A stretch of DNA of 64,000 nucleotides, taken from assembly GCF_009296165.1 (NCBI RefSeq), contig NZ_VUAZ01000065.1:1-64000 (forward strand). Direction: 5' to 3'. Below the pieces are notes generated by a model that worked only from the letters and a program-made list of their open reading frames with translations, made no database searches and was not told the DNA's origin. Shown here one piece after another: positions 8,764 to 16,654 of the stretch (within the stretch, counting starts at the first letter, position 1; every line of letters starts with the position of its first letter). Both the position numbers and the translations under genes were made by a program. This stretch comes from Pseudomonas kitaguniensis. Its GTDB lineage: Bacteria; Pseudomonadota; Gammaproteobacteria; Pseudomonadales; Pseudomonadaceae.

Positions 8764-9245
8764 TCGTTATTTCCCCACGTACTGTATCCGCTGGTGCCAG
8801 CAGCGTGGTGGGTCCACGTGATTTCACGGTAACGTATGGCTACATGTTCTTGCGGTTCGGCGTCGTTCTGCAAAATAGCGTGGGGCATTTCAAGTGTCAA
8901 GTTAGCAATAATTCCGCCATTGACCGCGATAGAATAGAATTTTTCCTGCAGGCCAAAGGAAGACACTCGATAAAAACTGATTGTACAGTTTATTTCTTCT
9001 CTGGATGAGAGTGCTTGAGCGAGGAGCGGAGAAGCCTTATCAACGTTTTTGGTGATCAGGATTGGACTATGTGTTGGCTTATTAATATTTCCGATATTGA
9101 CCATGTTGTGGGTGTAAGACAGAACCATAATTTCGTCGGTATGCCCGGTCTGACACTTGTTGCCAATAGAGGCTTGGGTTGAACAACCTGCTGAGATCAG
9201 TCCTTGAGCCTTGCCAGTGATCGTTATGTAACCATGGTTAGCCAT
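8760..9245 (-). CDS. hcp: Orphan type VI secretion tube protein Hcp
   Basis: 161 residues, the normal Hcp size. It begins M-A-N-H-G-Y-I-T-I-T-G-K-A-Q-G-L-I-S-A-G-C-S and contains D-E-I-M-V-L-S-Y-T-H-N, I-T-K-N-V-D-K-A-S-P-L and V-A-I-R-Y-R-E-I-T-W-T-H, all typical of the Hcp2-like branch. The ATG at 9245 is chosen over an in-frame GTG at 9254 because a GGAG sits about eight bases upstream of it. No other T6SS structural gene is nearby, so this Hcp must use an apparatus encoded elsewhere; such orphan hcp genes commonly precede effector genes. The stop overlaps the DUF4225 start by four bases. Confidence 0.9.
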   Translation of the reverse strand: MANHGYITITGKAQGLISAGCSTQASIGNKCQTGHTDEIMVLSYTHNMVNIGNINKPTHSPILITKNVDKASPLLAQALSSREEINCTISFYRVSSFGLQEKFYSIAVNGGIIANLTLEMPHAILQNDAEPQEHVAIRYREITWTHHAAGTSGYSTWGNNE

Positions 9246-9730
9246 ACGTGCCACTCCTTTTTAGACAGCCCAATATCCTATTACAAGGGTCTCAGAAGCG
9301 ATGTAGTACACTTCCGAAATCCTGTTCGGAATATGTACCGCTTAGGTCCAGCGGCTCGGTAAAGGACCGGGCCAGGTAAGTCTGCGGGCTGGTCGCGAAA
9401 CCAGGAGCCCTAAATCAGTCAGGAAGCCGAGATGTGCAATTGTTTTATTGAGGCGGATGCCTGTGAAGAGGGCTCTGAGCTGAGGTGGTAGGGCTTACGT
9501 TGGTTTTTGGTTCCATTGCGCCCCAAACCCCGCTTCCGGCCCTATCAAAAGTGACTCGCTGTTAAGAGCGGAACCGATATAAACCGTTACCCAACTACCG
9601 GGTATACACTCAAAACCCCAGCCACAAACCTGAACGCTGCAACCTGGAACTGGTCAAGTCAGCCTAAATTTCAATAGTAAAAAATTGGTTATTTGTCGTT
9701 TGACAGGAGCGCTTTTGATCTAACCACTCC
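9246..9730. other. Long intergenic region upstream of the hcp module
   Basis: About 485 bases with no convincing gene. The segment next to hcp holds its ribosome-binding site and presumably its promoter. An inverted repeat lies at 9306-9338 (listed separately). The right-hand part, 9340-9730, holds degenerate sequence that I cannot assign, and it ends just after the 3' end of the leftward efflux operon. Confidence 0.5.
9306..9338. promoter_or_regulatory. Inverted repeat upstream of hcp, possible operator
   Basis: Perfect 7-base arms TTCCGAA (9312-9318) and TTCGGAA (9325-9331) are separated by six bases, and outer arms GTACA (9306-9310) and TGTAC (9334-9338) extend the symmetry with one or two unpaired bases. 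It lies about 60 bases upstream of the hcp start. It could bind a dimeric regulator or form a hairpin in the leader; no T-tract follows. Confidence 0.45.
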
Positions 9731-10978
9731 TTAGCTCCCGACCCTCACAAACCCGGGCTTGAGACCGAATACCTCAACACCTTGCGGGGTCGACTGTCCG
9801 GTGGTGACCTTCACCCGCTCCACCGGCTGATCCATCGCGGGCCGATACTCAACCGTCAGGTCCGGCTGGATAGCCTGGCTCGGAATCACAATCGCCTGCG
9901 CATTGTTGTAAGTCACAATGCTCAGCCGCGCACTCATGCCCAATCGCACCCGCTGCATCTGTTGCGGCGTCAGCTTGGGAATCGACAGCGTCACTGCAAA
10001 TTGCGCGCTGCCCTGGCCGTCGCCGGCAATCGCCAAACCACTCACCACACTCACCGAGCCGGTCAGCCGTTCGCCATCGAACCCATCACCCAGCACCTCT
10101 ACCGTCTGGCCGGGGTGCAGTTGGTTGATGTCCAATTCCGAGACCTTTGCGACGATTTTAAGCCGCTCGATATTCGCCAGGCCAAACAACACTTGCCCCT
10201 GGCTGACCTTGCTGCCGGCCTGCACCGGTGCGTTGTTATTGCCGCCACTTTGCGCTGAGTTATTGCTGCCGGGGGCGGGCACCACGATGCCGGAGAACGG
10301 CGCCTTGACGGCTTGGCCATCGAGCAACGTGTGCAGAGCGTCGTACTTCACCGTGGCGTTGGTCAGCTCCATTTCGGCGATCTGTTTGTACTCGCCTTTG
10401 CCCTGATCCTGCGCCTGCTGCAGTTCGCTGCGTGCAGCGGCGAGGTCGAGCTGTTGCTGTTGGGCCTGCTGCTTGAGATCGTCCAGCTCGTTGCGTGGGA
10501 TGATCCCGCGCTTGAACAGGTTTTCGCTTTCAGTCAGTTTGCGTTGGGTGTTGCCGGCGGTCATTTCGGCTGTGCGCAGGCTGCGGCGGGCGCGGCTTAC
10601 GGCGGGGCCGCTGTCCCAGTCTTGTAGTTCTTGCACGGCACGGCGGGCCTTGAGTTGGGCGGACAGGGCATCGCGCAGTTGCACGTCGAGGGTGGTCGGG
10701 TCCATTTGCAACAGCACCTCGCCTGCCTGGACGCGCTGGCCTTGTTCCACCCGATTGGCCAATACGTTGCCATCGAACGGCGCGGTGAGGGTGAGGGTGG
10801 TGTCGGGTTCGATCTTGCCCACCAGGCCGATCTGGTGCACCAGCGGGGCGGGTTTCACCGCCAGCCATTGTTCGGTCGCGGCAGGCTGGCGGCTGGCCGG
10901 GCTGCGCAGCGCAATACCAGCGCCCGCCAACAGCACGACGATCACGGCACCCAGCAAGTATTTCTTATTAGTAGTCAT
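9731..10978 (-). CDS. Efflux periplasmic adaptor (HlyD/MacA-type membrane fusion protein)
   Basis: 415 residues. One N-terminal membrane anchor (about residues 7-25) precedes a biotinyl-lipoyl-like half motif around G-K-I-E-P-D-T, a long coiled-coil hairpin rich in Q, A and L (about residues 100-200), and beta-barrel segments near A-K-V-S-E-L-D-I-N. It should bridge the inner-membrane ABC pump and the outer-membrane channel encoded upstream in the same operon. Its ATG at 10978 overlaps the end of the TolC-like gene by 11 bases. It is the last gene of the operon. Confidence 0.9.
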   Translation of the reverse strand: MTTNKKYLLGAVIVVLLAGAGIALRSPASRQPAATEQWLAVKPAPLVHQIGLVGKIEPDTTLTLTAPFDGNVLANRVEQGQRVQAGEVLLQMDPTTLDVQLRDALSAQLKARRAVQELQDWDSGPAVSRARRSLRTAEMTAGNTQRKLTESENLFKRGIIPRNELDDLKQQAQQQQLDLAAARSELQQAQDQGKGEYKQIAEMELTNATVKYDALHTLLDGQAVKAPFSGIVVPAPGSNNSAQSGGNNNAPVQAGSKVSQGQVLFGLANIERLKIVAKVSELDINQLHPGQTVEVLGDGFDGERLTGSVSVVSGLAIAGDGQGSAQFAVTLSIPKLTPQQMQRVRLGMSARLSIVTYNNAQAIVIPSQAIQPDLTVEYRPAMDQPVERVKVTTGQSTPQGVEVFGLKPGFVRVGS

Positions 10979-12449
10979 TGAGGCTGATTTCCCAACTTTC
11001 CAGCGTCATGCCCAGCGTCAAATCGAGCTGGGTCTGGGCGTTCAAATACGCGATCAACGCATTCAGCCGCGCGTTTTCGGCGTTGCGCAGGTCGGTCTCG
11101 AAACTCAGCACCTGGAAGTTGGTGGAGCGCCCGGCGCTGAGTTTTTCCCGCTCTATGTCGATTTTGCGCCGCGACAACTCCACGGCGCGCTGCGAAATTT
11201 CATACTGGCGCCAGCGCGTGCCGAGGTCGCGCACCACGTCGTTGACGTTGCGTTCCAGTGCCTGGCGCGCATCGCTGATGCGCAGCGCTTGATCTTCCAC
11301 GTTGACCCGTGCGCGCACCTCGGCCTGGCGTGTGCTGATGTCGCCGATAGGGATCTGCACCTGCACCCCGGCATAGCTGTTCCACGTGCGGTTAGTGTGG
11401 TTGCCGTCGTCGTTGTTGCTGTAGGCGTCGCGCAGTTGGTTGGCGCCGGCCACCAGGTCAACCTGCCAGCGCCCGGAGTCTTTGGCGATCACCAGGTTGA
11501 GGTCGGCCTGTTGGCTGCCGAGCAGGGCGGCGAGGTATTCCGGCTGTTGGCTTTGCGCCAGGTTAAAGGCCTGGCGTTTGTCGATGCTCATCGGCTCGGC
11601 CTCCAGCGCCTCACTCGCGCGGATTGGCGTAGACAAGTCGAGGGCCAGCAGGCGTAGCAGCGCCAGGCGGCTGGTGTCCAGTTGGTTGCGGGCCTCTTCC
11701 ACGCCCAATTGCTGGGTGGCAATATCGGCTTCGGTCTGCACGATGTCGAACTCGGCCATGCGCCCCGCGCTGATCAAGGCCTTGTTCACCTCCAGCAAGG
11801 CCGTGGCGCGTTCAAGCGCATCCTGCACGATGCTCAACTGCTCTTGGGCACGCAGCAGCTCACGGTAGGTGGCGATGATCTGGCTGATGGTCTGCGCCAC
11901 GGTAGCCTTGAGGTTCAAACGGTTGGCCTGCTCCGACAGGCGCGACAGGCGCAGCGGCGCGGTGGTGGCGTCCCAACCGGCGCCGCGCATCAGTGGTTGA
12001 ATCAGCGCCAGGTCGAGGCCGTCGCTGCGGTAGCGGCCGGCGCGGTCGGCGTTGTTCAGTTGTTGGGTCCAGGCCATGCTCAGCCGGGTGCCGTATTCGC
12101 CAAGCAAGCTTGCATTCGGTGCCAGGTTGGCATTGCGCGAGGTGTCGGCCGAACCGCGACTTTGGCGGTAATAACTGTTGAGGCTGAGCTTGGGGTTGAA
12201 GGTGTCTTCGGCCACGCGCAGGTCGAACTTCTGCGCCACCCGTTGCAGGTACGCGCTGCGGATCGCCGGGTTTTTGCGCAAGCCCAGGTACACCGCGTCG
12301 CCCAGCGTCAGGGTGGTGACTTGGGCGTTCAGCGACACGCTGCGGTCATAACCGCTGCGGGTGGTGCTGGGCGCGGACGGATTGATCAGCACGTCGGCGG
12401 CCATGCCCGGCAGGCTTGTCAGTGCCAGGAGCAACAGCCATTTACTCAT
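10968..12449 (-). CDS. TolC-family outer membrane efflux protein
   Basis: 493 residues. The start at 12449 is chosen because it gives a clear signal peptide (M-S-K-W-L-L-L-L-A-L-T-S-L-P-G-M-A-A) and overlaps the permease stop in ATGAGTAA; the open frame extends further upstream but that part is the permease in another frame. Two OEP-type repeats are visible, with conserved L-R-A-Q-E-Q-L-S-I-V and A-G-R-M-A-E-F-D-I-V-Q-T in the first and A-R-V-N-V-E-D-Q-A-L in the second. It forms the outer-membrane channel of the pump. Confidence 0.9.
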   Translation of the reverse strand: MSKWLLLLALTSLPGMAADVLINPSAPSTTRSGYDRSVSLNAQVTTLTLGDAVYLGLRKNPAIRSAYLQRVAQKFDLRVAEDTFNPKLSLNSYYRQSRGSADTSRNANLAPNASLLGEYGTRLSMAWTQQLNNADRAGRYRSDGLDLALIQPLMRGAGWDATTAPLRLSRLSEQANRLNLKATVAQTISQIIATYRELLRAQEQLSIVQDALERATALLEVNKALISAGRMAEFDIVQTEADIATQQLGVEEARNQLDTSRLALLRLLALDLSTPIRASEALEAEPMSIDKRQAFNLAQSQQPEYLAALLGSQQADLNLVIAKDSGRWQVDLVAGANQLRDAYSNNDDGNHTNRTWNSYAGVQVQIPIGDISTRQAEVRARVNVEDQALRISDARQALERNVNDVVRDLGTRWRQYEISQRAVELSRRKIDIEREKLSAGRSTNFQVLSFETDLRNAENARLNALIAYLNAQTQLDLTLGMTLESWEISLNDY

Positions 12450-13641
12450 CGCGCAAGGCCTCCACCGGCTGCAGCCGCGAGGCCGCGATCGCCGGGTAAA
12501 GGCCAAAGAACAGGCCCACCAGCAGCGTACTGCCAACCCCCAGCGGCAGGGCCGCGGCCGCCAGCGAAAACTGCCAGCCCGACAGCCAGGCATAGAGCCA
12601 GGCGGCTGTCATGCCGAGCACTGCGCCGCACAGCGCGCCGACGGCGGTCAGGCTCACCGCCTCCAGCAAAAACAAGTTGCGGATGTCTCGCCGGCGCGCG
12701 CCGAGGGCCATGCGAATGCCGATTTCACGGCGGCGCTCCGCGACATTCATCAGCATTACGTTCATCACGCCGACACCGCCGCCCACCAGAGAAATAGCGC
12801 CCAACGCCAGCAACAAATAAGCGAACGTACGGCTTTGCCGGGTCATGCCGTCGATCATTTGCTGGGGCACCTGAATATCGACGTCGTGTTCGCTGAGTTG
12901 GCTTTTCAATGCGTTGGCGGCGTCACGGGCGATGCGCTCCATGTCTTGGCCCGGCGCAGCGCGGATGATCACATTGCCGATTTGCGGCGTGGGGTAGATA
13001 CGCCGCATGCCCTCGGCGGGGATGAACAACGATTCGTTGGCTTGCACCGGCAGCAGCATGGCGCGGGGTTGGTTGTGCAGGATGCCGACGATCAGGAACA
13101 GGTAATCATTGATGCGGATGCGGTCGCCGAGCTTCAACGGCGCGCCCGGTGCGCCCAAGGCCTGCGCGAGTTGATCGCCGATCACGGCGTAGGTCTCGTT
13201 GGCGTCGAAGGCGGATAAAAAGCGCCCGCTGCGCAAGGCCAGGCGCATGGCGTCCTTGAGGCCCGGGGTGGCGCCGACAAAGTTGGCGTTGGTGCTGCGG
13301 CCGTGGAACACGATTGGCCCGCTGAACACGCTGAGTGCGCCGATATGCGCAATGCCGGGCACCGCTTGGCGCAGCGCCTCAAGGTCGAGGCTGGCGGGCA
13401 TCGGTGCAGTGCTGTTGCCTTTGGGCGGGAACTGAACGAGCAGGGTGTCGGTGCCCATGTCCTTGAAAATCATCGCGGCATCCACCGCCGCGTTGTGGCC
13501 GATATTGATCAGCGCCACCACCGATGAACTGCCGATGACAATACCCAGCAAGGCCAGGACCGAGCGTTTGCCGAGGGTGCGCAGGCTCACACAGGCTTCG
13601 TGCAGCAACTGGCTCAGGCTTTGGTCGACGCGCGCATTCAT
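12442..13641 (-). CDS. MacB/FtsX-type ABC transporter permease
   Basis: 399 residues: an N-terminal membrane segment (about 25-45), a large periplasmic MacB_PCD domain, and three C-terminal membrane segments (FtsX domain, about residues 270-390) with the family motif E-R-R-R-E-I-G-I-R-M-A-L-G-A-R-R. In classical MacB the ATPase and permease are one polypeptide; here they are separate genes overlapping by four bases. With the adaptor and channel this makes a complete tripartite exporter. The substrate is unknown; macrolides, lipopeptides and siderophores are known for relatives. Confidence 0.92.
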   Translation of the reverse strand: MNARVDQSLSQLLHEACVSLRTLGKRSVLALLGIVIGSSSVVALINIGHNAAVDAAMIFKDMGTDTLLVQFPPKGNSTAPMPASLDLEALRQAVPGIAHIGALSVFSGPIVFHGRSTNANFVGATPGLKDAMRLALRSGRFLSAFDANETYAVIGDQLAQALGAPGAPLKLGDRIRINDYLFLIVGILHNQPRAMLLPVQANESLFIPAEGMRRIYPTPQIGNVIIRAAPGQDMERIARDAANALKSQLSEHDVDIQVPQQMIDGMTRQSRTFAYLLLALGAISLVGGGVGVMNVMLMNVAERRREIGIRMALGARRRDIRNLFLLEAVSLTAVGALCGAVLGMTAAWLYAWLSGWQFSLAAAALPLGVGSTLLVGLFFGLYPAIAASRLQPVEALRDE

Positions 13642-14342
13642 GGGCGCTCCGCCTCATGCACCACGCCATTGCGCACCAGAATTTTGCGCTGCAGGCGCTC
13701 GGCAATCTGCGCGTCGTGGGTGACGATGATCAGCGTCACCTGTTGCTCGCGGTTGAGGGCCAGCAGTATGTCCATGATCTCTTGGGCGGTGCTGCTGTCG
13801 AGGTTGCCGGTAGGTTCGTCGGCGAGGATCACCGAGGGTCTGCCGACCAGCGCACGCGCAATCGCCACGCGTTGGCGCTGGCCACCGGAGAGGTCGGCCG
13901 GGCGGTGCTGCGCACGTTCGGCCAGGCCGACTTGCTCAAGCATGCGCAACGCCTGTGCGACTGATTCATGCCGCGACACGCCGCGATAACTCAAGGGCAG
14001 GGCGACATTCTCCAACGCGCTGAGGCGCGGCAGCAGGTTGAAGCTCTGGAACACAAAGCCGATCTGTTGATTGCGGATCGCTGCCAGTTCATCCGGCGTC
14101 GCGTTGAAAATATCGTGGCCGGCAAACTGGTACTCGCCGCAGTCCGGCAGGTCGAGCAGGCCGAGGATATTGAGCAGGGTGCTTTTGCCGGAACCGGAAG
14201 CGCCAAGAATGCCGCAGCTGTCACCGCTGGCGATGGACAGGCACACATCATTAAGGATGGGCAGGTGCTGGCCGGCGAGCTGATAGCTTTTGCCGATGCC
14301 TCGCAGGCAAATCAGGCCAGGGTGCGTGGGGGTTACTGTCAT
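13638..14342 (-). CDS. MacB-type ABC transporter ATP-binding protein
   Basis: 234 residues, the size of a LolD/MacB ATPase domain. Walker A is GASGSGKST (47-55), the signature is LSGGQRQR, and Walker B is VILADEPTGNLDS. The F-Q-S-F-N-L-L-P-R element is typical of the MacB/LolD branch. It is the first gene of the efflux operon, divergent from the TetR gene; the 236-base gap holds the regulatory region. Confidence 0.92.
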   Translation of the reverse strand: MTVTPTHPGLICLRGIGKSYQLAGQHLPILNDVCLSIASGDSCGILGASGSGKSTLLNILGLLDLPDCGEYQFAGHDIFNATPDELAAIRNQQIGFVFQSFNLLPRLSALENVALPLSYRGVSRHESVAQALRMLEQVGLAERAQHRPADLSGGQRQRVAIARALVGRPSVILADEPTGNLDSSTAQEIMDILLALNREQQVTLIIVTHDAQIAERLQRKILVRNGVVHEAERP

Positions 14343-14452
14343 CGTGACTACGCCTGCAATCCCGACGCTGCCGTCACGCTCCCGGTAACGCCTTGTAACG
14401 AGCTCGGGAGCTTTTTGATGCGCGTCACGGACTGGTTTCGTTTCTTGTTTTT

Positions 14453-14464
14453 AAAATATTGTTT
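14453..14464. promoter_or_regulatory. Candidate TetR operator, copy 1
   Basis: AAAATATTGTTT at 14453-14464 recurs as the reverse complement AAACAATATTT at 14547-14557. Both lie in the AT-rich gap between the divergent efflux operon and the tetR gene, the place where a TetR-family repressor would bind to control both. Binding is inferred from position and repetition. Confidence 0.5.
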
Positions 14465-14546
14465 GAATAGTAGCCGCGTTGAATCCGCTTCGCCACTGCT
14501 TGCTTTCGCAGGGCTGCACCGGTATAAAAAATCAAATTATTTTTTA

Positions 14547-14557
14547 AAACAATATTT
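14547..14557. promoter_or_regulatory. Candidate TetR operator, copy 2
   Basis: AAACAATATTT, the inverted copy of the element at 14454-14464. It sits 21 bases upstream of the tetR ATG, where binding would give autorepression. Confidence 0.5.
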
Positions 14558-14578
14558 CCCGCGTGGAACTCATCACCT

Positions 14579-15331
14579 ATGGTCGCGAAGAAACTCAGCG
14601 CTCCAAACGTTACCAAGACTCGACTGCTGGATGCGACAGAGGCTCTCTTCATCAAATACGGCTATGACGCCGTGCTGCTGCGGCAGATTACCGAGCGCGC
14701 GCAAGTCAACCTGGCCGCCGTCAACTACCACTTCGGGGACAAGGACTCCCTGATGAAAACCCTGCTGATGCAGCGCCTGGAGCCGCTCAACGAGCAGCGT
14801 CTGGAACTGCTCGCGCGCTGCGAAGCGCAATCCGACGGCCCGCTCGATTGCGATACCTTGCTCGGCGTGCTGTTCGCGCCGGCCATGGGCCTGGAGCGCA
14901 GCGACCCGGCCAGCGGCGAAGGGCGCTCGTTTATTCGCTTTTTGGGCCGGGTCTACAGCGATACGTCGCCGTTTATCCAGGAATACCTCAAAGTGCATTA
15001 TCAGCCGGTATTCCAGCGCTTCTTTGAAGCCTTCGCCCTGGCCTTGCCGGAGCTGCCACGCAATGAACTGGGTGTACGCCTGCAATTTGCGCTCAAGGCG
15101 ATTTCCGGGGTGATGGCGGGGACCGAACTGCGCCTGCTGATGAACTCCATGAGCCTGGGCCGCCCAGCCACTGATGCCGAAGTGATGGCCAAATTGATCA
15201 CTTTGGTTTCGGCAGCGATTCGCGTGCCGCAGCAAAGTCCCGAAGCTGAAACGGCATTGGCCAGGGTATTGGACACCCAGCGCGCGATTCGTGAGCAAGC
15301 GGCAGCGCCTGCCACCAAGGCCGCACGCTAG
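14579..15331 (+). CDS. TetR-family transcriptional regulator (PsrA-like C-terminal type)
   Basis: 250 residues. The N-terminal helix-turn-helix covers about residues 14-60 (T-R-L-L-D-A-T-E-A-L-F, then V-N-L-A-A-V-N-Y-H-F-G-D-K). The C-terminal ligand domain, with R-F-L-G-R-V-Y and Y-L-K-V-H-Y-Q-P-V-F-Q-R-F, resembles the PsrA-like group known to bind fatty acids. It is divergent from the efflux operon, so it most likely represses that operon in the absence of a ligand. The ATG at 14579 has only a weak ribosome-binding site (GGAACT at 14564-14569). Confidence 0.88.
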   Translation: MVAKKLSAPNVTKTRLLDATEALFIKYGYDAVLLRQITERAQVNLAAVNYHFGDKDSLMKTLLMQRLEPLNEQRLELLARCEAQSDGPLDCDTLLGVLFAPAMGLERSDPASGEGRSFIRFLGRVYSDTSPFIQEYLKVHYQPVFQRFFEAFALALPELPRNELGVRLQFALKAISGVMAGTELRLLMNSMSLGRPATDAEVMAKLITLVSAAIRVPQQSPEAETALARVLDTQRAIREQAAAPATKAAR

Positions 15332-15344
15332 CCTGTAAATCATG

Positions 15345-15376
15345 GGCAAAAAAAAGCCCGCTGGGGCGGCGGGCTT
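15345..15376 (-). terminator. Rho-independent terminator, T-tract on the minus strand
   Basis: Stem AAGCCCGC (15354-15361) pairs with GCGGGCTT (15369-15376). Read on the minus strand the stem is followed by a run of T, so it should terminate the leftward FUSC transcript; the stem may also slow rightward tetR transcription. Confidence 0.75.
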
Positions 15377-15501
15377 GATATGCAACGTTTGTAACGGATG
15401 AGGCTTCACCCTACGTCTCTGCATGTGAATAAATCGTGAAAAATATGTGAGAAAAATTGAGGCGATGTGTGGAGCCTCTTCTGTGGACTTTTATCGGCCA
15501 G

Positions 15502-16563
15502 TCAAATCTTCCAATGGCTCGACGTTTTCGCCAAACGCTGGCGCATCGCATCCACGTTCCCGGCCAGTTGCAACGTCAACAACCGATATCCGTCCAACGC
15601 ATTTTGCACCGGCGCTTCCAGCGCGCCGTCTTCCGGTGCTTGCGCGGCAGGCCGTTCCAGCCGATCGGTAAAGCCTGACTTCAAGGCCCGCGCCATACCG
15701 ACTAACTGCACCCGAATTTGCCGATGCTCGGCTTTGAGCATCACCTGCATGCGCGCCATTGCCTGCGCATCGCGTGGGTCGGGCCGGGTATTGCCGAGAA
15801 TCTCCAGGGTGCTGATGCACAGGCGCAAATGGCGCTGGACCGCGTCCAGTTCGGTCATGGAAATGCGCACTTCCTTGGACACCGACGGCATCAAGGAGCG
15901 CAGTTGCACCATTGCTGCATTCAAACGGTTGAGCAATTTCAGGTGCTCATCGTCGGTGACCGACTGGCCAGTGATGATTCGGCTGTAAATCTCGGCACAA
16001 TCGCGCAACGCACTGGCCAGGTTGTAGCGCCACGAATACACCGCATACAGCGGCAGGGCGAAAGAAAACGCCAGCGCCAACACAATGCCGATCAGAATAT
16101 CGACTGTGCGCCACAAGCCATCCGAGATCGGGTTGTCGCCGTGGCCGGCGACGATGAACACGGTGATCGCCGACAGCAGCGCGATATAACCGCCTTTGCC
16201 GATGGCGTGATAGGAAAAGAACCCGCACACCACCGACATCAGCAAATAGGTCAAAAACGTTTGGCCGAAATAGGCCTGTTGCACCACCAGCAGCAAACCG
16301 ACGCTGGCACCGATCAAGGTGCCGTACGCGCGCTCTACGGCTTTTTTGCCGATGTTGCCGTGGTGCTGCAAGCCGCCGATCACGATCAGCATGGTCACCG
16401 AGGCCCACTCGCCGTGGGGCAGGTTGATGCCGGTGGTGAGCAGGATCGTCGCCAGCAAGCCGATGGACACGCGCACGGCGTGGATCAGCTTGGCATTGCG
16501 ATAACGGCGGTAGGGGTCGAGCAAAGGGCGCAACAGGCGTCGGGCAAAAAAGGGCAGGTTCAT
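15502..16563 (-). CDS. FUSC-family inner-membrane protein (aromatic-acid exporter-like)
   Basis: 353 residues. A block of about six hydrophobic segments (residues 28-185) with the motif L-P-H-G-E-W-A-S-V-T-M-L-I-V-I-G-G, then E-R-A-Y-G-T-L-I-G-A-S-V-G, is typical of FUSC (fusaric acid resistance) proteins; a helical cytoplasmic domain follows. It is shorter than AaeB or YccS (650-720 residues), so it is a half-size member that may dimerise. No adaptor gene is adjacent. A REP hairpin lies upstream. Confidence 0.82.
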   Translation of the reverse strand: MNLPFFARRLLRPLLDPYRRYRNAKLIHAVRVSIGLLATILLTTGINLPHGEWASVTMLIVIGGLQHHGNIGKKAVERAYGTLIGASVGLLLVVQQAYFGQTFLTYLLMSVVCGFFSYHAIGKGGYIALLSAITVFIVAGHGDNPISDGLWRTVDILIGIVLALAFSFALPLYAVYSWRYNLASALRDCAEIYSRIITGQSVTDDEHLKLLNRLNAAMVQLRSLMPSVSKEVRISMTELDAVQRHLRLCISTLEILGNTRPDPRDAQAMARMQVMLKAEHRQIRVQLVGMARALKSGFTDRLERPAAQAPEDGALEAPVQNALDGYRLLTLQLAGNVDAMRQRLAKTSSHWKI

Positions 16564-16605
16564 CGCTGGTAAAGTGGCCTCGGTACACAGGTTGGACGGG
16601 TTCTA

Positions 16606-16636
16606 AATGCGCGAGCGGGCAAGCCCGCTCGCACAT
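16606..16636. repeat. Single REP-like palindrome
   Basis: GCGAGCGGGCAAGCCCGCTC at 16611-16630 is a near-perfect palindrome with the Pseudomonas REP core. It sits between the leftward FUSC gene and the 3' end of the aldehyde dehydrogenase gene and could protect the upstream mRNA end. Confidence 0.75.
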
Positions 16637-16654
16637 TGTTGATCTGCAGTGTCT

